Below, piece by piece: positions 8,355 through 17,521 of a stretch of DNA of 64,000 bases. The stretch comes from an uncultured Acetatifactor sp. (GTDB taxonomy: Bacteria > Bacillota > Clostridia > Lachnospirales > Lachnospiraceae). The translations under genes and the position numbers were made by a program. The stretch lies in contig CAJUAB010000008.1 in the NCBI GenBank assembly GCA_910583845.1, forward strand, positions 20,367-84,366. Reading direction: 5' to 3'. Each line of letters begins with the position of its first letter. The first letter of the stretch is position 1. A model generated the notes under the pieces. It saw only the letters and a program-made list of their open reading frames with translations, did not search any database and was not told the DNA's origin.

Positions 8355-9782
8355 TTATACAGGATATGCGCCGTTTTTGGTATCGGCCTGCGTCATATCC
8401 ACCTTCTCCTGCTGAGCCTGACGGTACTTGAAGAAGTCTGTGGCCACCTGGGGGAACAGGGCGTAGGACAATACATCCTCATCCTGCTGCTTCCACTCCT
8501 TCATCTCTGCCTCCAGTTTATCCATCTCATTGCCCAGCGTGTCGGCAAAACGACCGGTCAGCCTGGTCTCACCGGGAATAACCTTGTTGATGACCTCCTG
8601 GCTCATGGGTTTGACGGTCTGACCATACTCGCCGCGAAGCACTGCCTTGGTCTCCTTGGTAGCCATCTTGTATCTCTCGCCCATCAGCACATTGAACACC
8701 GCCTGTGTGCCCACAATCTGAGAGGAAGGCGTAACCAGAGGGGGCTCGCCCAGGTCCTTGCGCACCTGCGGAATCTCCCGCAGCACGTCGTAATACTTGT
8801 CTTCCGCGTTCTGCTCTTTCAGCTGGCTCACCATGTTGGAAAGCATACCGCCGGGCACCTGGTACAGCAATGTCTTGATATCCACACCCATCACCTTCGG
8901 ATTGAGAAGTCCGCTCTTCAAGCACTCATCTCTGTAAGGGCGGAAGTAATCCGCGATCTCCGCCAGCAGGTTCTGGTCAAAGCCCGTGTCATAGGGCGTT
9001 CCTCTGAAGGTCTCCACCATCACTTCGGTGGCGGGCTGGGAAGTGCCCATGGCGAAGGGACTCATAGCCGTGTCGATCACGTCCACGCCTGCCTCCACTG
9101 CCTTAAGATATGTCATGCCCGCGACGCCGGAAGTGTAGTGGGTATGCAGCTGAATAGGCAGCTTGGTGTTCTCCTTCATGGCCGCGATCAGTTCGGAAGC
9201 CCTGTAAGGTACCAGAAGGCCCGCCATATCCTTGATACAGATGGAATCCGCGCCCATCTCTTCAATCTTCTTTGCCATGTCGGCCCAGTACTCCAGAGTA
9301 TAGGCATCTCCCAGAGTATAGGACAGCGCTACCTGCGCGTGCCCCCGGCCCTCCTGTTTCTTCATTCTGTTGGTGGCGTTTACCGCCTCCTGCAGATTGG
9401 GCAGATAGTTCAGGCAGTCAAAAATACGGATGATATCAATACCATTGGAGATGGATTTCTGCACGAAAGCATCCACCACATCGTCCGCATAGGGCCTGTA
9501 GCCCAGAATGTTCTGACCGCGGAACAGCATCTGCAGCTTGGTGTTCTTGAAACCGTCACGGAGTTTACGCAGTCTGTCCCAGGGATCTTCCTTCAGGAAT
9601 CTTAAGGACGCGTCAAAGGTGGCACCGCCCCAGCACTCCACGGAATGGTATCCCACCTTATCCATCTTCTCCACAATGGGCAGCATGAAATCAGTGGGCA
9701 TCCTGGTGGCAATCAGAGACTGGTGGGCATCACGCAATATGGTTTCCGTAATTTTAATCGGTTTTTTAGCTTGTTCTAACAT
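8355..9782 (-). CDS. oadA: Oxaloacetate decarboxylase alpha / 5S-type carboxyltransferase subunit
   Basis: A 475-residue carboxyltransferase acting on 2-oxoacids. The N-terminal HMGL-like barrel carries ETILRDAHQSLIATRM, with MLFRGQNILGYRPYADDVV near residue 95 and a metal-site LHTHYTSG near 215. The C-terminal half is the conserved carboxylase domain (PGGMLSNMVSQL). There is no biotinyl domain at the C-terminus, so biotin comes from the separate carrier protein in this operon. The expected reaction is transfer of CO2 between oxaloacetate/pyruvate and biotin. It is the last of five operon genes. The start follows GGAGGAGACGTAA. Confidence 0.9.
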   Translation of the reverse strand: MLEQAKKPIKITETILRDAHQSLIATRMPTDFMLPIVEKMDKVGYHSVECWGGATFDASLRFLKEDPWDRLRKLRDGFKNTKLQMLFRGQNILGYRPYADDVVDAFVQKSISNGIDIIRIFDCLNYLPNLQEAVNATNRMKKQEGRGHAQVALSYTLGDAYTLEYWADMAKKIEEMGADSICIKDMAGLLVPYRASELIAAMKENTKLPIQLHTHYTSGVAGMTYLKAVEAGVDVIDTAMSPFAMGTSQPATEVMVETFRGTPYDTGFDQNLLAEIADYFRPYRDECLKSGLLNPKVMGVDIKTLLYQVPGGMLSNMVSQLKEQNAEDKYYDVLREIPQVRKDLGEPPLVTPSSQIVGTQAVFNVLMGERYKMATKETKAVLRGEYGQTVKPMSQEVINKVIPGETRLTGRFADTLGNEMDKLEAEMKEWKQQDEDVLSYALFPQVATDFFKYRQAQQEKVDMTQADTKNGAYPV

Positions 9783-9827
9783 TTACGTCTCCTCCATTTA
9801 TAGTTCTATTCAGCTATGTCACACTAC

Positions 9828-10979
9828 TCAAAATACTCCAAAGATGGCCATAAAGGTTCCCGCCGCCACAGCCGTGCCGATAACGCCGGCCACATTGGGA
9901 CCCATGGCGTGCATCAGCAGGAAGTTGGTGGGGTCGGCCTCCGCGCCTACCTTCTGGGATACGCGGGCCGCCATGGGCACCGCGGACACGCCGGCGGAAC
10001 CGATCAACGGATTTACCTTGCCCTTGGTGGCAACGCACATCAGTTTGCCGAAGAGCACACCCGCCGCCGTACCGAAGGCGAAAGCGACCAGCCCCAGAAT
10101 GACGATCTTGATGGTATCCCAGTTCAGGAACGCTTCCGCACTGGTGGTAGCGCCCACGGAGGTTCCCAGCAGGATAACCACGATGTACATCAAAGCGTTG
10201 GAAGCCGTATCCGTCAGCTGTCTCACCACGCCGGACTCCCTGAACAGGTTCCCCAGCATCAGCATACCTACCAGAGGCGCCGTGGTGGGCAGGATCAGAC
10301 ATACCACGATAGTAACCACAATCGGGAACAGAATCTTTTCCAGCTTGGTCACGGGACGCAGCTGGGTCATCTTGATCTTACGCTCCTTTTCAGTGGTCAG
10401 CAGCTTCATGATGGGGGGCTGGATAATGGGCACCAGGGACATATAGGAATATGCCGCCACTGCGATGGGACCCATGATCGCCGTCTGTCCCAGCTTGCTG
10501 GCCAGGAAGATGGATGTGGGGCCGTCAGCGCCGCCGATAATGGAGATCGCGGCAGCGGCTGCGTCATTAAAGCCCATGAATATGGCACCAAAGTACGCCA
10601 TATAGATACCGAACTGCGCCGCCGCGCCCAGCAGGAAACTCTTGGGATTGGCGATCAGCGGTCCGAAATCCGTGGACGCGCCCACGCCCATAAAGATCAG
10701 GGAGGGCAGGATGGCCCATTCATCCAGTAAGTAAAAATAGTGCAGCAGGCCGCCGACGCCATTGGATGATTCCTCAATGGACATCATGATATCCGGGTAG
10801 ATATTCACCAGCAGCATACCGAAAGCGATGGGGGTGAGCAGCAAGGGCTCAAACCCTTTTCGAATAGCCAGATAAAGAAATACACACGCGACCACAATCA
10901 TCACATAATTGCCCCAGGTCAGGTTGAAAAACGCTGTCTGGTGGATCAGATTGTTGAGCGTATTCGCTATATACTCCAT
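9828..10979 (-). CDS. oadB: Na+-translocating decarboxylase beta subunit
   Basis: Integral membrane subunit of the biotin-dependent sodium pumps (oxaloacetate, methylmalonyl-CoA or glutaconyl-CoA decarboxylase). It decarboxylates carboxybiotin and exports Na+. The 383 residues form many membrane segments. The sodium-site motifs GVGASTDFGPLIANP (about residue 95) and IIGGADGPTSIFLASKL (about 155-175) are both intact. The start follows AGGAGG. The gene lies between the biotin carrier and oadA in the same transcript. Confidence 0.93.
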   Translation of the reverse strand: MEYIANTLNNLIHQTAFFNLTWGNYVMIVVACVFLYLAIRKGFEPLLLTPIAFGMLLVNIYPDIMMSIEESSNGVGGLLHYFYLLDEWAILPSLIFMGVGASTDFGPLIANPKSFLLGAAAQFGIYMAYFGAIFMGFNDAAAAAISIIGGADGPTSIFLASKLGQTAIMGPIAVAAYSYMSLVPIIQPPIMKLLTTEKERKIKMTQLRPVTKLEKILFPIVVTIVVCLILPTTAPLVGMLMLGNLFRESGVVRQLTDTASNALMYIVVILLGTSVGATTSAEAFLNWDTIKIVILGLVAFAFGTAAGVLFGKLMCVATKGKVNPLIGSAGVSAVPMAARVSQKVGAEADPTNFLLMHAMGPNVAGVIGTAVAAGTFMAIFGVF

Positions 10980-11021
10980 GTGTTGACCTCCTGTTGTGAT
11001 TCATTCAAGCTGATCGAATGA

Positions 11022-11390
11022 TTAGTTCATGGTAGCCAGTACGGCGCCGGCCTCGATCGAATCTCCTACAGCCACGTCTATGCTTGCCACCGTACCGTCC
11101 TGAGGCGCCACAACAGGGATTTCCATTTTCATTGCCTCTATGATCACCACCGGATCGCCGGCCTTGACTGCCTGGCCTACCTTGGCCTCGATCTTGAACA
11201 CCTTTCCGGCCGCTCCGGCCTCCACCTTCACACTGCCCGCGCCGGAAGCCTTGGGAGCCGCCGCCTTGGGAACAGCCGGAGCCGCCGCTCTGGGCGCTGC
11301 CGGCGCAGAGGCAGCCGCACCGGCGTTCGTGCCCTCTTCCACTACTACATCATATACATTGCCGTTTACGGTGATGGTATAATTTTTCAT
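11022..11390 (-). CDS. Biotin carrier (biotinyl-domain) protein
   Basis: A 122-residue carrier. A short N-terminal strand region (KNYTITVNGNVYDVVVEEG) is followed by a flexible Ala/Pro-rich linker (about residues 25-55) and a C-terminal biotinyl domain with the biotinylation motif VIIEAMKMEIPV. The lysine of EAMKM carries biotin, which swings between the carboxyltransferases and OadB. The start was moved in from 11408 to the ATG at 11390, which has AAAGGAG at proper spacing. It resembles the gamma subunit of methylmalonyl-CoA decarboxylase and the 1.3S subunit of transcarboxylase. Confidence 0.93.
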   Translation of the reverse strand: MKNYTITVNGNVYDVVVEEGTNAGAAASAPAAPRAAAPAVPKAAAPKASGAGSVKVEAGAAGKVFKIEAKVGQAVKAGDPVVIIEAMKMEIPVVAPQDGTVASIDVAVGDSIEAGAVLATMN

Positions 11391-11503
11391 ATTTTCTCCT
11401 TTCCACATACCGCGGATTCCCCTGCGGTACAGACTCGGTCACAGCTTGTGGGAATTGCCTTCCGGCATCATTCCCGGACCGATATTTTCTGATTCTCCAT
11501 GAA

Positions 11504-11899
11504 TTATGCTCTTTTTACCCTGCGGATACTCCTCACCACGAAACCTTCCGTGGAAGCAGCGCCCTCGCTGGCCGCGATCGCGGCCGCGATCACAGCTACC
11601 AGTTCCAGATCATCGGATACATCCGTATCCTCCGCTGCACTGACCGTCTGCGTGACGGCACTCTCGCTCTTCTCCTGTACATTTCCCGCGTCTTTCTTCG
11701 CAAACATATCCTGGAGCTTCGGGATAAACTTAAACAGGGAAATGACTCCTATGATAATGATCAGGACGATAAACACGGTTCCCATACCGATTACGGTATT
11801 CAGAGCCGCTCTCTCCATCCTCTCACCCAGATCACTTCCACAGGCCGTCAGCCCAAGGGCACAGACTGCCGCGCAAATGATTGCTGAACGTTTCTTCAT
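11504..11899 (-). CDS. oadG: OadG-like gamma/delta subunit with lipoprotein-like leader
   Basis: Small membrane subunit (131 residues) that anchors the decarboxylase. The start is set at ATG 11899 (GAGGT upstream); the longer frame lacks a good ribosome site. It begins with KKRSAIICAAVCALGLTACG, a signal with an LTAC lipobox, then a strong membrane segment (VIGMGTVFIVLIIIIGVISL) and a charged, acidic linker. The C-terminal segment resembles the equivalent MmdD/OadG tail. The lipobox ahead of the normal single membrane helix is unusual; the operon position supports the OadG call. Confidence 0.75.
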   Translation of the reverse strand: MKKRSAIICAAVCALGLTACGSDLGERMERAALNTVIGMGTVFIVLIIIIGVISLFKFIPKLQDMFAKKDAGNVQEKSESAVTQTVSAAEDTDVSDDLELVAVIAAAIAASEGAASTEGFVVRSIRRVKRA

Positions 11900-12011
11900 A
11901 CTTACCTCATTCCTGCATAATACGGGTTCTTCCCGTGTTATCGCGTCAATACATATTTGGATGTGTGACAGCCGGACTATCATTCACATGCATATGATAC
12001 TTCACAGCTTT

Positions 12012-13439
12012 TCAGACCGTCCCATGCTTTCTGGCCGGACGCTCTTCGCTCTTTGTACACAGCATCTCGAAAGCGCCGATGATATATTTCCTTGTGTCAG
12101 CCACTTCCACGATCTGGTCCACATAGCCTCTCCCCGCGGCACTCCGGGCACTGGTCTGCAATGCCGCGTACTCCGCAGCCTTAGCGTCAATCACTTCCGC
12201 CCCCTGTCCGTCATACATGATTTTGGCGGCAAGTCTGGCATCCATGGAACCGATCTCCGCGTCGGGCCAGGCCAGAGTCAGGTCCGCACCGATGCCCTTG
12301 GAATTCATCACCACATAAGCCGTGCCATATGCCTTGCCCAGGATCAGGTTCACCTTGGGAACAGAGGCGCTGGCAAAAGCGTATGTCAGCTTCGCCGCAG
12401 CCTTTGCAATACTCTTTTCTGAGGAAATCGTAGCTTCATAGCCCTTGACATTGGTCAGGGACAGCACCGGAATATTGAAGCTGTCGCAGAAATTGATGAA
12501 GCTGGCCGCTTTCTCGCAGCCGGAGGCGGTGAGCACCGGCTCCATCTTCTCCGCCAGTTTGCCCTCCGTGTCGTATACCTCGCAGCGGTTGGCCACGCAG
12601 CCTACCGTAGCGCCGTTTAACTTGATAAAGCCCGTCACCATCTCCCTGGCCCAGGCGGCTTTCACCTCCATAAAATCGCGGCCGTCAGCCAGCACGGACA
12701 GAGCGATGGCAGTATCTCCCACGCAGCCCGCGAGCTCCGGGGTCAGCCTGTTGAGGTCATCTCTGCACTCGTCGGCGGCTACCTCCTGATTGTTGGCAGG
12801 CAGGAAGCTCATGAGCCTGCGAATCCCTGCCAGCACGGCGTCCTCGTCTCCGGTCACATCCACGATGCCGCTCTCCCCGGCCTGGAACTGTGCCGAAGCG
12901 GTATCACACCTGGTGACCACATTGCCGTCCAGCGCGTTAGGCGCGTTCACGAACAGCTTCGCGCTTTTCTCCTCCATAAAGGTAAAATCGGTCATGGTGG
13001 GGAACAGCCCCAGCCCGCCGCCGCAGGAACCAAAAATCGCCGTAATCTGAGGAATCACGCCGGAAGCCAGGGTTTGCTTCAGATAGATCTCGCCAAACGC
13101 GTTCAGCGCGTCCGTCGCCTCCTGCAGACGCAGTCCCGCGGAGTCGATGAGCCCGATGACCGGAGCCCCTGTCTTCATGGCCAGCTCGTACAGCCGGACA
13201 ATCTTCTTCGCGTGCATCTCGCCCACGGACCCACTTAGCACAGATGCGTCCTGACTGTACACATAGACAAGACTGCCGTCGATCACTCCGTAGCCGGTCA
13301 CAACACCGTCTGAAGGAGTCTCGCTCTGTCTCAGATTGAAATCGGTGGCTCTGGCCGTCACCAGGGCGCCAATCTCAACGAAACTGTTTGCGTCGAGTAA
13401 AGCTTCGATTCTTTGACTCGCTTTTGAAGTAGTACTCAT
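12012..13439 (-). CDS. Acyl-CoA carboxyltransferase subunit (MmdA / 12S-type)
   Basis: A 475-residue protein of the carboxyl transferase (PccB/MmdA) family, somewhat shorter than the usual 510-520. It has two crotonase-like halves. The N half contains YSQDASVLSGSVGEMHAKKI and VIGLIDSAGLRLQEA, with a GSCGGGLGLFP oxyanion-type loop. The C half has FCDSFNIPVLSLTNVKGYEA and LILGKAYGTAYVVM. It would carry CO2 between an acyl-CoA (probably methylmalonyl-CoA) and biotin. It is first in the operon. The start ATG follows GGAGGGCTGAAAC. The precise acyl-CoA substrate cannot be read from sequence. Confidence 0.85.
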   Translation of the reverse strand: MSTTSKASQRIEALLDANSFVEIGALVTARATDFNLRQSETPSDGVVTGYGVIDGSLVYVYSQDASVLSGSVGEMHAKKIVRLYELAMKTGAPVIGLIDSAGLRLQEATDALNAFGEIYLKQTLASGVIPQITAIFGSCGGGLGLFPTMTDFTFMEEKSAKLFVNAPNALDGNVVTRCDTASAQFQAGESGIVDVTGDEDAVLAGIRRLMSFLPANNQEVAADECRDDLNRLTPELAGCVGDTAIALSVLADGRDFMEVKAAWAREMVTGFIKLNGATVGCVANRCEVYDTEGKLAEKMEPVLTASGCEKAASFINFCDSFNIPVLSLTNVKGYEATISSEKSIAKAAAKLTYAFASASVPKVNLILGKAYGTAYVVMNSKGIGADLTLAWPDAEIGSMDARLAAKIMYDGQGAEVIDAKAAEYAALQTSARSAAGRGYVDQIVEVADTRKYIIGAFEMLCTKSEERPARKHGTV

Positions 13440-13467
13440 GTTTCAGCCCTCCGTTTATATTGAATAA

Positions 13468-13473
13468 ATTATA
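13468..13473 (-). promoter_or_regulatory. Likely -10 box for the sodium-decarboxylase operon
   Basis: A perfect TATAAT on the minus strand about 30 bp before the start codon of the carboxyltransferase gene. The -35 position (TCGAGA at 13496-13491) is poor, which may mean an activator is needed. Confidence 0.5.
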
Positions 13474-13543
13474 ACGAATTAACACGAGGCTCTCGATAAA
13501 AAAACAAATGCCCCCATGATTAATTTCTTCCCAAGTATAACAT

Positions 13544-13580
13544 AAAAAATGCAACTCGCATAGCACGAATTGCATTTTTT
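13544..13580 (-). terminator. Terminator of the first D,D-carboxypeptidase gene
   Basis: Inverted repeat AAAAAATGCAA / TTGCATTTTTT with a further CTCG/CGA pairing inside, ending in a T-run on the minus strand. It separates the carboxypeptidase gene from the decarboxylase operon and is symmetrical enough to work both ways. Confidence 0.85.
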
Positions 13581-13659
13581 TGTAATATTTTTCACCTATT
13601 TTTCAATTTTGCCTGTTTTCGCGCCGCGGCGTTTCCCCATATTCCCGGGAAATCCGGTG

Positions 13660-15000
13660 TCAGAGCAGAAAGTATCGTAAAATCTGCTCAAAGCACCACC
13701 GGTAATCGATCACCCGGACGGCTTTTGCCGTGACGACCTGCTCCTCCCGGTATACCTGATCCTCAAACAGATACTGTATGGTGCCCACCCGCTCTCCTGC
13801 CGCCACCGGCGCCTGCAGCCACGGCTTTATATGGCACTCCACCCGGATCTCCTCTCCCTCTTTCAGAAGCAGGCCGGTGATCTCTCCGGCATCAGATCCC
13901 GTATACTCCCCTCCCGGCCCCCGCTCCAGGATGCGCACCGGCACATAGGCTGTCCCGTCAATATCCAGCGTCTGCCCCCGCAGCACGGGAATGGATTCCA
14001 GTTCCGACTCATCATAGGCCGCTTCGTCCAGAGAATGGTAAGTAAAATCCTCCAGCCCGTAATTCATGAGCACTCTTGTATCACTCCATTTGTAACCCTT
14101 GTTATTCGGCCAGCCGCAGGCGAGAAGCGCCACCACCAGCGTCTTGCCGTCCCGCTCCAGAGCCCCCACATAGCAATATCCGGCCTGATTGGTAAAACCG
14201 GTCTTGCCGCTGACAGCCCCCTGCATCATCTGCAAAAAGGCATTGTGATTGACGCAGGAAAAACTGCGGCCGTTTTCTATGGAAAAGCTGTGGGAGGGTG
14301 TCTGGGTGATTTCCAGGAACCTCTCCTTCTGGGGGGAACGCCGTATACAATAGCACATGATAGACGCCAGGTCCCTGGCTGTGGTGGAGTGGTATTTTTC
14401 TATCGTCTCCCCGCTTTCCATGGTGAGCACCTGGGTGGCATCCAGACCGTTGGGAGTGATGAACCAGGTGTCCCCGCAGCCCAGCTCCGCCGCCTTGCGA
14501 TTCATAATCACCGCGAAAGCCTCCACCGCCTGCCTGCTCTCCTCCGGCGTATAATCCGCGGGAGATTTTTCCTGCAATTCCGCGGACAGATACCTGCGTC
14601 CCACATGCTCCGCTATGGCCACCGCCGCGTCATTGTGGGACTCCAGCATAAGGCTGTAAAGCAGATCCTCCAGCAGATAGCGCTCCCCTTTCTGTACATA
14701 CAGCTTCACCTTGGGCATGGAGGCCGCGTAGGATGAGATTTCCACCGTCTCCTGGATCTGTGCCTGTTCCAGCGCCACGATGCAGGTCATGATCTTGGTG
14801 GTGCTGGCCATGGCCAGCACCTGCGAGCCGTTTTTATCAAACAGCACCCGTCCGGAATCCGCGTCCATCAGCACCGCCGCCTGGGCATACAGTTCTCCCG
14901 GTTCCGGTTCCCGGGCATAACCCGGCACGGGCTGCAGCGCTGCCAGCAGACAACACAGCAGGCATATGTATCGTTTTATGCTTTTTCTCATATTGGTCAT
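13660..15000 (-). CDS. D-alanyl-D-alanine carboxypeptidase (low-molecular-weight PBP)
   Basis: Exported peptidase of the S11/PBP5 family that trims D-Ala from peptidoglycan stem peptides. The signal peptide is about residues 1-29 (YICLLCCLLAALQ). The catalytic motifs are intact: SxxK in MASTTKIMT, SxN in LESHNDAAVAIAEH and KTG in AVSGKTGFTNQAG. A C-terminal beta domain follows and the protein ends in a hydrophobic stretch (FEQILRYFLL). At 446 residues it is slightly longer than usual. A second ATG three codons in is an alternative start; neither has a strong ribosome site. A paralogue lies at 17522-18754. Confidence 0.9.
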   Translation of the reverse strand: MTNMRKSIKRYICLLCCLLAALQPVPGYAREPEPGELYAQAAVLMDADSGRVLFDKNGSQVLAMASTTKIMTCIVALEQAQIQETVEISSYAASMPKVKLYVQKGERYLLEDLLYSLMLESHNDAAVAIAEHVGRRYLSAELQEKSPADYTPEESRQAVEAFAVIMNRKAAELGCGDTWFITPNGLDATQVLTMESGETIEKYHSTTARDLASIMCYCIRRSPQKERFLEITQTPSHSFSIENGRSFSCVNHNAFLQMMQGAVSGKTGFTNQAGYCYVGALERDGKTLVVALLACGWPNNKGYKWSDTRVLMNYGLEDFTYHSLDEAAYDESELESIPVLRGQTLDIDGTAYVPVRILERGPGGEYTGSDAGEITGLLLKEGEEIRVECHIKPWLQAPVAAGERVGTIQYLFEDQVYREEQVVTAKAVRVIDYRWCFEQILRYFLL

Positions 15001-15116
15001 TCAACCGCCACAGATTCTGTTATCCCAATATATGTGACTTCGGACGAATATATGAGACCTCTGTGCCCTCCACACCGCATCCGGCCAAGCATTGCCGGGC
15101 CGGATTTCGGAGCAGG

Positions 15117-15686
15117 CTAAATATCCAGCTGCATCTGTACCTCCGCCTCCGCCTGCTGTTTGAACTCCTCGATCTGCACTGTGGAAAGCTCCGGCAGCTC
15201 CTCCAGACTGCCGACGCCGAAGCATCGCAAAAACTGCTGCGTAGTACCGAACAGCAAGGGTCTTCCCGGTGCGTCCATTCGCCCCAGTTCCATAATCAGA
15301 TCGTATTCCAGCAGCTTGTTGATGGCATGATCGCAGCTGACGCCTCTGATCCGCTCTATCTCCACCCTGGTAATGGGCTGCTTGTAGGCTATGATGGACA
15401 GGGTCTCTATCACCGTGTCCGTCAGAACCATCTTTCTGGGGGCCTTGGCAATCCGGATCAGGTATTCATACAACTCCGCCTTGGTACACAGCTGCACCGC
15501 ATTGTCAAGCTGGGTAATGCTGATTCCCCGGCCCTCCTGCTGATATTCCCGCCCCATTTCCTCCAGTATACTCCGGGTGGTCCTGACATCCTCCTCTATC
15601 GCGTCCGCCAGACGGCTGATTTCCACCGCGTCTCCCATGGCAAAAAGTATCGCCTCTATCGCCGCTTTCGCTAAAGTACGTTCCAT
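15117..15686 (-). CDS. scpB: Segregation and condensation protein B
   Basis: A 189-residue ScpB, which dimerises and joins ScpA and SMC in the condensin-like complex that organises the chromosome. Tandem winged-helix domains are visible, with AIEAILFAMGDAVEISRLAD at the N-terminus, the conserved ETLSIIAYKQPITRVEIERI near residue 95 and RGVSCDHAINKLLEYDLI after it. It is downstream of scpA with an 88-bp gap. The start ATG follows GAGAGG. Confidence 0.95.
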   Translation of the reverse strand: MERTLAKAAIEAILFAMGDAVEISRLADAIEEDVRTTRSILEEMGREYQQEGRGISITQLDNAVQLCTKAELYEYLIRIAKAPRKMVLTDTVIETLSIIAYKQPITRVEIERIRGVSCDHAINKLLEYDLIMELGRMDAPGRPLLFGTTQQFLRCFGVGSLEELPELSTVQIEEFKQQAEAEVQMQLDI

Positions 15687-15774
15687 CTAAATCTGCCTCT
15701 CTCTATCAGAGTTTTCAGAGTTTCCAGAGTTTCCCCTGTTCCTCAGCGCATGAACGCGTCAATGTGCCGATGTG

Positions 15775-16530
15775 TCAGGCGCACTCATACATATTGGACT
15801 CTATCAGAATGTCATCAAAAATATTTTCCTGAAATATGGTAATCTTGCCCGTCTTCATAAGTTCCAGGATCACCAGGAAGGTGACAATAATCTGCATTTT
15901 ACCGCTTTGCTGTTCCAGGAGCCTGCGGAAGCTGAAGCATCGGTGGCTCCTGGCATAGGCCTCCACATACAGAGAACGCTCCTCCATATCCACCTCATCC
16001 TTTTCAATATTTCCATAGTTGCTGCGGATGGGATCAATCTTGTCCTCCTGGCGCCGGAGCATGGCTTTGAAGATCTCATTGAGCCTGGCCAGGTTCAAAT
16101 CCCCGATCAGTTCCTCATAATCCACCGGCTGGCGGTAGGCCGCCACTTCCCCGGGCAGCTGCTGTCCCCGGTAAAAATTTCTCTCCGCGTCCACCAGCCT
16201 GTCCCGCAGTTCAAAGGACATGTATTTGAACATCTTGTATTCCAGGAGTTTCTGCACCAGTTCCGCCCTGGGATCTTCCTCCTCCCCGTCCTCGTTCACT
16301 TCCTTTGGCAGCAGCATCCGGCATTTGATGTCAATCAGCGTGGCGGCCATGACCAGGAACTCGCTCATGACATTCATATCTTCCATTTCCATCTGTCTGA
16401 TATAGTCCATGTATTGCTGCGTAATCTCCACAATGGGAATATCATAAATGTCCACCTTATTCTTGTCAATCAGGTGCAGCAGCAAGTCCAACGGGCCTTC
16501 AAACACCTCCAGTTTTACCGGTATCGCCAT
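15775..16530 (-). CDS. scpA: Segregation and condensation protein A
   Basis: A 251-residue kleisin subunit of the SMC-ScpAB complex. The N-terminal SMC-binding region has the family signature VFEGPLDLLLHLIDKNKVDI followed by IPIVEITQQYMDYI, then ATLIDIKCRMLLP. The C-terminal winged helix that binds the SMC head contains IIVTFLVILELMKTGKI. The start ATG has GAGAGGACATAAGC upstream. It forms an operon with scpB; the upstream phosphoesterase and carboxypeptidase genes are on the same strand. Confidence 0.95.
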   Translation of the reverse strand: MAIPVKLEVFEGPLDLLLHLIDKNKVDIYDIPIVEITQQYMDYIRQMEMEDMNVMSEFLVMAATLIDIKCRMLLPKEVNEDGEEEDPRAELVQKLLEYKMFKYMSFELRDRLVDAERNFYRGQQLPGEVAAYRQPVDYEELIGDLNLARLNEIFKAMLRRQEDKIDPIRSNYGNIEKDEVDMEERSLYVEAYARSHRCFSFRRLLEQQSGKMQIIVTFLVILELMKTGKITIFQENIFDDILIESNMYECA

Positions 16531-16601
16531 GCTTATGTCCTCTCTGGGAATTTTCTCTAAAAAGGTATTGTACCTTCTTTTTCCACCGTGATCAAGCAGA
16601 A

Positions 16602-17459
16602 CTATTGTTCTATGAAATCAATCACAATCAGTTCCCCGGGGTTGAACAGGCGGAAAGGTATGGTATGCATGCCCAGGCCGCGGCTTAAAATCATGGTGCT
16701 TTTTCCCTCCCGGAAAACGCCGCCGTCATATTTCGGGAAAAAACGCACATTGGGGGACAAAAGCCCCTTATTCAGGACAGGCACCCGTATGATGCCGCCG
16801 TGTACATGGCCGGACAGTACCAGATCCGCCCCCCACCGGGCATACTGCGGAAAATAATCGGGGTCATGGGCCAGGAGGATTGTGTAGGCCTCAGGCCGGG
16901 GACATCCCAGCAGCCCGGTCAGGTAATCCGGCTCCATCTCCGGCACGGTGAATCGTTTGTAATAATATTTGTCTATCTCCGAGCCGTAGATTGCCAGATT
17001 TGTCCCCGGAAGCTGTACATGGCAATTGACCATGGGCTCGATCCCCAGTTCCGACAGGGCCTCCCCGTAGCGCTCTGCCGCGTCTCCATAGGTTTCCGGG
17101 TACAGCTTGATCCGATGCTCATGATTGCCGTTGGCATAGTATATCGGATATTTTTCCTTCAGAGAGCGCAGCAGATCCACCGTCCCTTCCAGTTTCTCTC
17201 CGGACTTGCCGTTGATCATATCCCCGCCGATCAGCACCGCATCCGGTTTCAACTCCTCTATGGCTGCCAGCAGCTGTACATTGTCTTTTCCGTATTGTTT
17301 GTTATGCAGGTCCGACAGGAAGACAACCCGGCATCGCCCTCTGATTCTCCGGTCCCGGATCTCATGCCGCACCACCACAAAATGATTGCTGTCGTAAATC
17401 ATAATCCATAGTATTGCAATCCCAAAAAGTATCAAAATCAGTATCAGAATTTCCAACAT
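16602..17459 (-). CDS. Membrane-anchored metallophosphoesterase
   Basis: Calcineurin-like phosphoesterase of the YkuE/YaeI type. One N-terminal membrane helix (LEILILILILFGIAILWIMI) is followed by a complete metal-binding set: FLSDLHN, IGGDMINGK, YANGNHEH, LLAHDPDYF and LSGHVHGG. Some relatives act on lipid-linked phosphates such as UDP-diacylglucosamine, but the substrate here is unknown. ATG 17459 is chosen over 17465 because the GGAG site is too close to the first. It lies between a D,D-carboxypeptidase gene and scpA, so envelope metabolism is a fair guess. Confidence 0.85.
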   Translation of the reverse strand: MLEILILILILFGIAILWIMIYDSNHFVVVRHEIRDRRIRGRCRVVFLSDLHNKQYGKDNVQLLAAIEELKPDAVLIGGDMINGKSGEKLEGTVDLLRSLKEKYPIYYANGNHEHRIKLYPETYGDAAERYGEALSELGIEPMVNCHVQLPGTNLAIYGSEIDKYYYKRFTVPEMEPDYLTGLLGCPRPEAYTILLAHDPDYFPQYARWGADLVLSGHVHGGIIRVPVLNKGLLSPNVRFFPKYDGGVFREGKSTMILSRGLGMHTIPFRLFNPGELIVIDFIEQ

Positions 17460-17521
17460 TTCCATCTCCGTCTGTATATTGCCATAAAATCTTTGGCGTT
17501 CATAGTGTGGATGGCAGCGGT

